DNA of 64,000 nt from Orbaceae bacterium ESL0721 (GTDB taxonomy: Bacteria; Pseudomonadota; Gammaproteobacteria; Enterobacterales; Orbaceae): positions 868,001-932,000 of the forward strand of contig JAQTHZ010000001.1 of the NCBI GenBank assembly GCA_029433365.1. The letters run 5' to 3'. Under the pieces are notes generated by a model. The model saw nothing but the letters and a program-made list of their open reading frames with translations. It was not told where the DNA came from and ran no database searches. Below, one piece after another: positions 61,657-64,000 of the stretch. Each line of letters opens with the position of its first letter. Within the stretch, counting starts at the first letter, position 1. Both the position numbers and the translations under genes were made by a program.

Positions 61657-62520
61657 GTGAAAATCATTAATTTAAAACTGAGCAATTTAAAACTAAGTAA
61701 TTTAAAACTAAGTAATCTAAACCAGAATAATCAAAAACAGCATAATTTAAAAAAGGGTAATCTATACAATATTTTTTCCAAAATATTCAATCTACATATC
61801 GCTAAAACGCTTATTTTTTGTCTATTATTTATTATCATCCCTAAAACATGGGCAGCTAAGTTAGCTATCGTGATTGATGATTTTGGTTACCGGCAACATA
61901 ACGAAGAGCAGATTATTGCACTATCGCCCAATATCACCATTGCGGTTTTGCCACATGCTCCCAATGCCGTTAAAATGGCAAATCTTGCCCATAATCATGG
62001 CAATGATATTCTGATTCACCTGCCGATGGCGCCAATAAGCAGGCAGCCGTTAGAGGTAAATACACTATTCCCTTGGATGAGTGAAGATCAGATCGATAAG
62101 ATTATTAGCGAAGCGGTAGAACGGGTGCCTTATGCGGTTGGGGTCAATAACCATATGGGTAGTTTGATGACGGCGGATCTCACCGCGATGAGCTATGTGA
62201 TGAAAGCGTTATCCCGTTATGACCTCTTCTTTCTCGATAGTAAAACTGTTGGTGGTACAAAGGCAAAACAGGCAGCAGAGATGTACCATATTCCCCTTGT
62301 CACGCGCGATGTTTTTTTAGATAACTTACAGATTGAGAGTGAGATTAATCATCAGTTTGATCTGGCAATTAATCTAGCCCGTAAAAAGGGATATGCTATC
62401 GCGATTGGTCATCCCCACTCTGCGACGATTCAGACCTTAAAAAAGAGGTTGGCTAACTTACCTGATGATATTGAATTGATCAAAGTGCAACAGTTAATTC
62501 AGCCCAAAGTAGAGCAGTAA
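61657..62520 (+). CDS. yibQ: Divergent polysaccharide deacetylase YibQ
   Basis: Periplasmic protein of the divergent polysaccharide deacetylase family. AAKLAIVIDDFGYRQHNEEQ, ILIHLPMAPISRQPLEVNTL, GVNNHMGSLMT and AIAIGHPHSATIQTLK follow E. coli YibQ closely. It is 287 residues; the E. coli C-terminal extension is missing. The start is a GTG (61657) and the first 39 residues are an oddity: a translated 15-bp repeat (NLKLS, NLKLS, NLKLS, ...) before the hydrophobic signal segment (TLIFCLLFIIIPKTWA). No Met or clear alternative start lies between, so either the repeat is translated or a non-standard start is used. Confidence 0.9.
   Translation: MKIINLKLSNLKLSNLKLSNLNQNNQKQHNLKKGNLYNIFSKIFNLHIAKTLIFCLLFIIIPKTWAAKLAIVIDDFGYRQHNEEQIIALSPNITIAVLPHAPNAVKMANLAHNHGNDILIHLPMAPISRQPLEVNTLFPWMSEDQIDKIISEAVERVPYAVGVNNHMGSLMTADLTAMSYVMKALSRYDLFFLDSKTVGGTKAKQAAEMYHIPLVTRDVFLDNLQIESEINHQFDLAINLARKKGYAIAIGHPHSATIQTLKKRLANLPDDIELIKVQQLIQPKVEQ
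61669..61773 (+). repeat. 15-bp tandem repeat at the yibQ 5' end, seven units
   Basis: From 61669: AATTTAAAACTGAGC, AATTTAAAACTAAGT (twice), AATCTAAACCAGAAT, AATCAAAAACAGCAT, AATTTAAAAAAGGGT, AATCTATACAATATT. An 18-19-bp duplication (AGTTATTTAC) lies just upstream. Confidence 0.9.
61839..61848 (-). repeat. Dispersed TGTTTTAGGG word inside yibQ
   Basis: Exact core on the minus strand followed by ATGATA; on the plus (coding) strand it reads CCT AAA ACA within IPKTW. Confidence 0.7.
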
Positions 62521-62587
62521 CAATACAACAATACCAAAAAGTGGTTAATCGCAGCCGATAGTAACATGGCAGAGCGCGATTGAAGAG

Positions 62588-62610
62588 AAAAACAGCAGTG
62601 GCAACTGCTG
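62588..62610 (-). terminator. Terminator of the MetQ-like gene
   Basis: On the minus strand CAGCAGT-TGCC-ACTGCTG (7-bp stem) is followed by TTTTTCTCTTC, about 35 bp past the stop codon. yibQ converges from the other side. Confidence 0.8.
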
Positions 62611-62643
62611 CAATTGACAACTCTACTACGCGACGTAAATTTA

Positions 62644-63486
62644 CTACTCTTGCGGCATCACCCAATAACCGTTTTGGTTATGCGTCTCCATATAGGCTTT
62701 AAATTTATCCGACTGGTAGAGCCGTTTAATATCCTCTGCCCACTGGCTATTCTCATTCCCCTGATTGACCACGACCATAATCTCTAAATCAGGAATAATG
62801 GTCTCGGTTAGTAGCGCTTTGTTGGCGTCAATATTGGCGGAGTAGACGATACTACCCGGAATCACCGCAAAATCAAGCTCATCCATCACGCGCGGAATAT
62901 TGGCTGAATCCATCTCAATAATCTCTATATTTGCGCTATTTTCGGCAATATCATGTCTATTTGCCAAAATAGGATCGACACCACTTTTTAACTTAATCCA
63001 GCCAGCTTTCTCTAACAAATTATATGACCTTGCTGCATTAGACTCATCTTGCGGGATGCCCACTTTAGCACCCGAAAAGACTTTATTAAGTGAGGTATGT
63101 TTATCTGAAAAGAGCGCCGCCGGCACTGAAGGGACATGCACAACCGACTTAAGATTGGCATTACTCTGTTGATTGAATACATTCATATAGGCAGTGTGCT
63201 GGGCAACGGTGAGATCAATGCTGCCATCACTTAGCGCAATATCGGACTCAAGTAGATGCGGGAAGTCGACCAGTTTAACTCGATAACCCTCAGCCTCCAG
63301 CTCCGGTTTTATCGCATCATTAAAAAGGTCATTATAAGGACCCGGTGAAGCCCCCATAATGATCGATTTTTTGGTCTGATTATTGGCATTGATTGAGTTA
63401 TCACAACCCAAAGATGCACCTATTAAGAGGAAGACGACAATTATAAAAATCAGCTCTCGAAATGTGACTGATGACGCATTTTTCAT
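62644..63486 (-). CDS. MetQ/NlpA-family substrate-binding lipoprotein
   Basis: A 280-residue lipoprotein. The signal peptide ends in a lipobox LIGASLGC with the lipidated Cys near residue 29. The mature part begins with KSIIMGASPGPYNDLF, then LTVAQHTAYMNVFN, VGIPQDESNAARSYNLLEKA and DFAVIPGSIVYSANID, all typical of the NlpA/MetQ family that binds methionine for MetNI ABC transporters. No metN or metI lies next to it in this window. I chose ATG 63486 with AAGGA upstream; the longer frame adds 27 unconserved residues. The substrate may be methionine or a methionine-like compound. Confidence 0.88.
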   Translation of the reverse strand: MKNASSVTFRELIFIIVVFLLIGASLGCDNSINANNQTKKSIIMGASPGPYNDLFNDAIKPELEAEGYRVKLVDFPHLLESDIALSDGSIDLTVAQHTAYMNVFNQQSNANLKSVVHVPSVPAALFSDKHTSLNKVFSGAKVGIPQDESNAARSYNLLEKAGWIKLKSGVDPILANRHDIAENSANIEIIEMDSANIPRVMDELDFAVIPGSIVYSANIDANKALLTETIIPDLEIMVVVNQGNENSQWAEDIKRLYQSDKFKAYMETHNQNGYWVMPQE

Positions 63487-63792
63487 ATCTATTTTCCTTT
63501 CTAGCCGTTGTTTTAATAGAGACCAAATAACTCTATCATAAAATGGAAAATTGAGATATTCCAACAACTTCTATCTTATAACCAAAAGTAATAAGTTATA
63601 AATAACGATTATTAGAGCGATAAATTTAGTTATGTTACTGTTCATTAACTCAACGGCAAAGTGAACAGATTAATTAATTTATGACCTGATTAATAGGTAC
63701 TAGTTAACAGGTAATAGTTACTAAGTAATAGTTACTATGTAATAGATAAAAGTTAATCGCCTAATCACAACACAAATTTAAGGAATATAAAG
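63487..63792. other. Divergent intergenic region MetQ-like / M20 amidohydrolase
   Basis: About 305 bp, AT-rich, shared promoter space. It holds a 14-bp tandem repeat at 63695-63750. No MetJ box (AGACGTCT) was found by eye. Confidence 0.55.
63695..63750. repeat. 14-bp tandem repeat, four units
   Basis: AGGTACTAGTTAAC, AGGTAATAGTTACT, AAGTAATAGTTACT, ATGTAATAGATAAA, head to tail upstream of the amidohydrolase. Confidence 0.88.
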
Positions 63793-64000
63793 ATGTCAAT
63801 TGACGATACTATCCAGACGCTCTTTTTAGAGTTGCACCAAAATCCTGAGCTCTCAAACCAAGAGTTTGAAACCACTAAACGTATTCGAAGCTATCTTGAA
63901 AAAGCGGGAATTCGCATCTTAGAACTCGGCGCTAAAACCGGTGTAATTGCCGAAGTTGGGCAGGGATCGCCTGTTTTAGCCATACGGGCAGATATTGATG
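63793..64000 (+). CDS. M20-family amidohydrolase, N-terminal fragment
   Basis: Sixty-nine codons are present before the window ends. MSIDDTIQTLFLELHQNPEL is the N-terminus of the M20D peptidase/amidohydrolase family (N-acyl amino acid, hippurate or indole-acetyl-amino acid hydrolases), and VLAIRADID is the first metal-motif strand. Shine-Dalgarno AAGGAATATAAAG precedes the ATG. The gene is divergent from a MetQ-like lipoprotein; in several bacteria such hydrolases accompany methionine-type ABC transporters and deacylate imported N-acyl amino acids. The specific substrate cannot be read from the fragment. Confidence 0.85.
   Translation, partial: MSIDDTIQTLFLELHQNPELSNQEFETTKRIRSYLEKAGIRILELGAKTGVIAEVGQGSPVLAIRADID

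Noticed and set aside
63487-63792. MetJ-controlled or SAM-riboswitch region upstream of the MetQ-like gene
   Set aside because: No AGACGTCT-type boxes and no riboswitch-like paired elements; only AT-rich sequence and a 14-bp repeat.

Overview
The window is a 64 kb, AT-rich stretch of chromosome from a gammaproteobacterium. Most housekeeping proteins read as close relatives of Escherichia coli proteins (MurA, Can, CbrA, NrdD/NrdG, Rho, TrxA, RhlB, GlnB, GlnA-GlnL-GlnG, SecB, GpsA, RecC, MetG, Mrp, EnvC, YibQ, YjjV, TcyP, MdtD). The local order is rearranged relative to E. coli and NadE is the long glutamine-dependent type. My best guess is the Orbaceae or a neighbour of Pasteurellaceae/Enterobacterales; this is inference, because there is no 16S gene here. 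No insertion sequence, prophage, CRISPR array or plasmid-type gene was seen.

Layout. 1-8.8 kb (minus strand): an O-antigen/surface polysaccharide cluster (rfbB truncated by the window edge, four glycosyltransferases, an EpsG-type polymerase, a Wzx flippase, ugd) lying directly downstream of murA (8.9-10.1 kb). 10.4-12.2 kb: cbrA-can. 12.2-14.9 kb: nrdD-nrdG behind two NrdR boxes. 15.6-20.5 kb: gnd, rho, trxA and divergent rhlB. 20.6-22.1 kb: the competence regulator tfoX/sxy divergent from an orphan secreted protein, with a CRP-S-like site between them. 22.2-27.2 kb: glnB, nadE, aroB, and an aroF-type DAHP synthase behind two TyrR-like boxes. 27.2-33.5 kb: purL, gpsA, secB, yibN. 33.5-38.1 kb: the nitrogen regulon glnA-glnL-glnG with a sigma-54 promoter and an NtrC-like site. 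38.3-39.7 kb: cystine symporter tcyP. 40.2-47.8 kb: a 5-oxoproline operon (pxpB-pxpC-pxpA plus DUF969/DUF979 membrane proteins) preceded by a YtcJ-like amidohydrolase and a PuuP-like permease. 48.4-53.5 kb: yjdM, tRNA-Asn, mdtD-like exporter with a YcbL-like hydrolase, a BASS transporter, and yjjV. 53.5-62.5 kb: recC, metG, mrp, envC, yibQ. 62.6-64 kb: a MetQ-like lipoprotein divergent from the start of an M20 amidohydrolase.

Two window-wide patterns are not explained by genes. First, the exact 10-mer TGTTTTAGGG (extended consensus AATGTTTTAGGGTTAA) occurs 13 times in both orientations, in genes and between them, including one inverted pair that forms the aroB terminator. That distribution is what DNA uptake sequences of naturally transformable bacteria look like, and the window also carries tfoX with a CRP-S-like site. 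I propose it as a candidate uptake signal unlike the Haemophilus and Neisseria ones. Second, many intergenic regions hold short, decayed tandem repeats (13-18 bp units, 3-6 copies, a different sequence at each locus) that abut stop or start codons. The same kind of array occurs inside aroF, pxpC, recC and yibQ, where the period is always a multiple of three.
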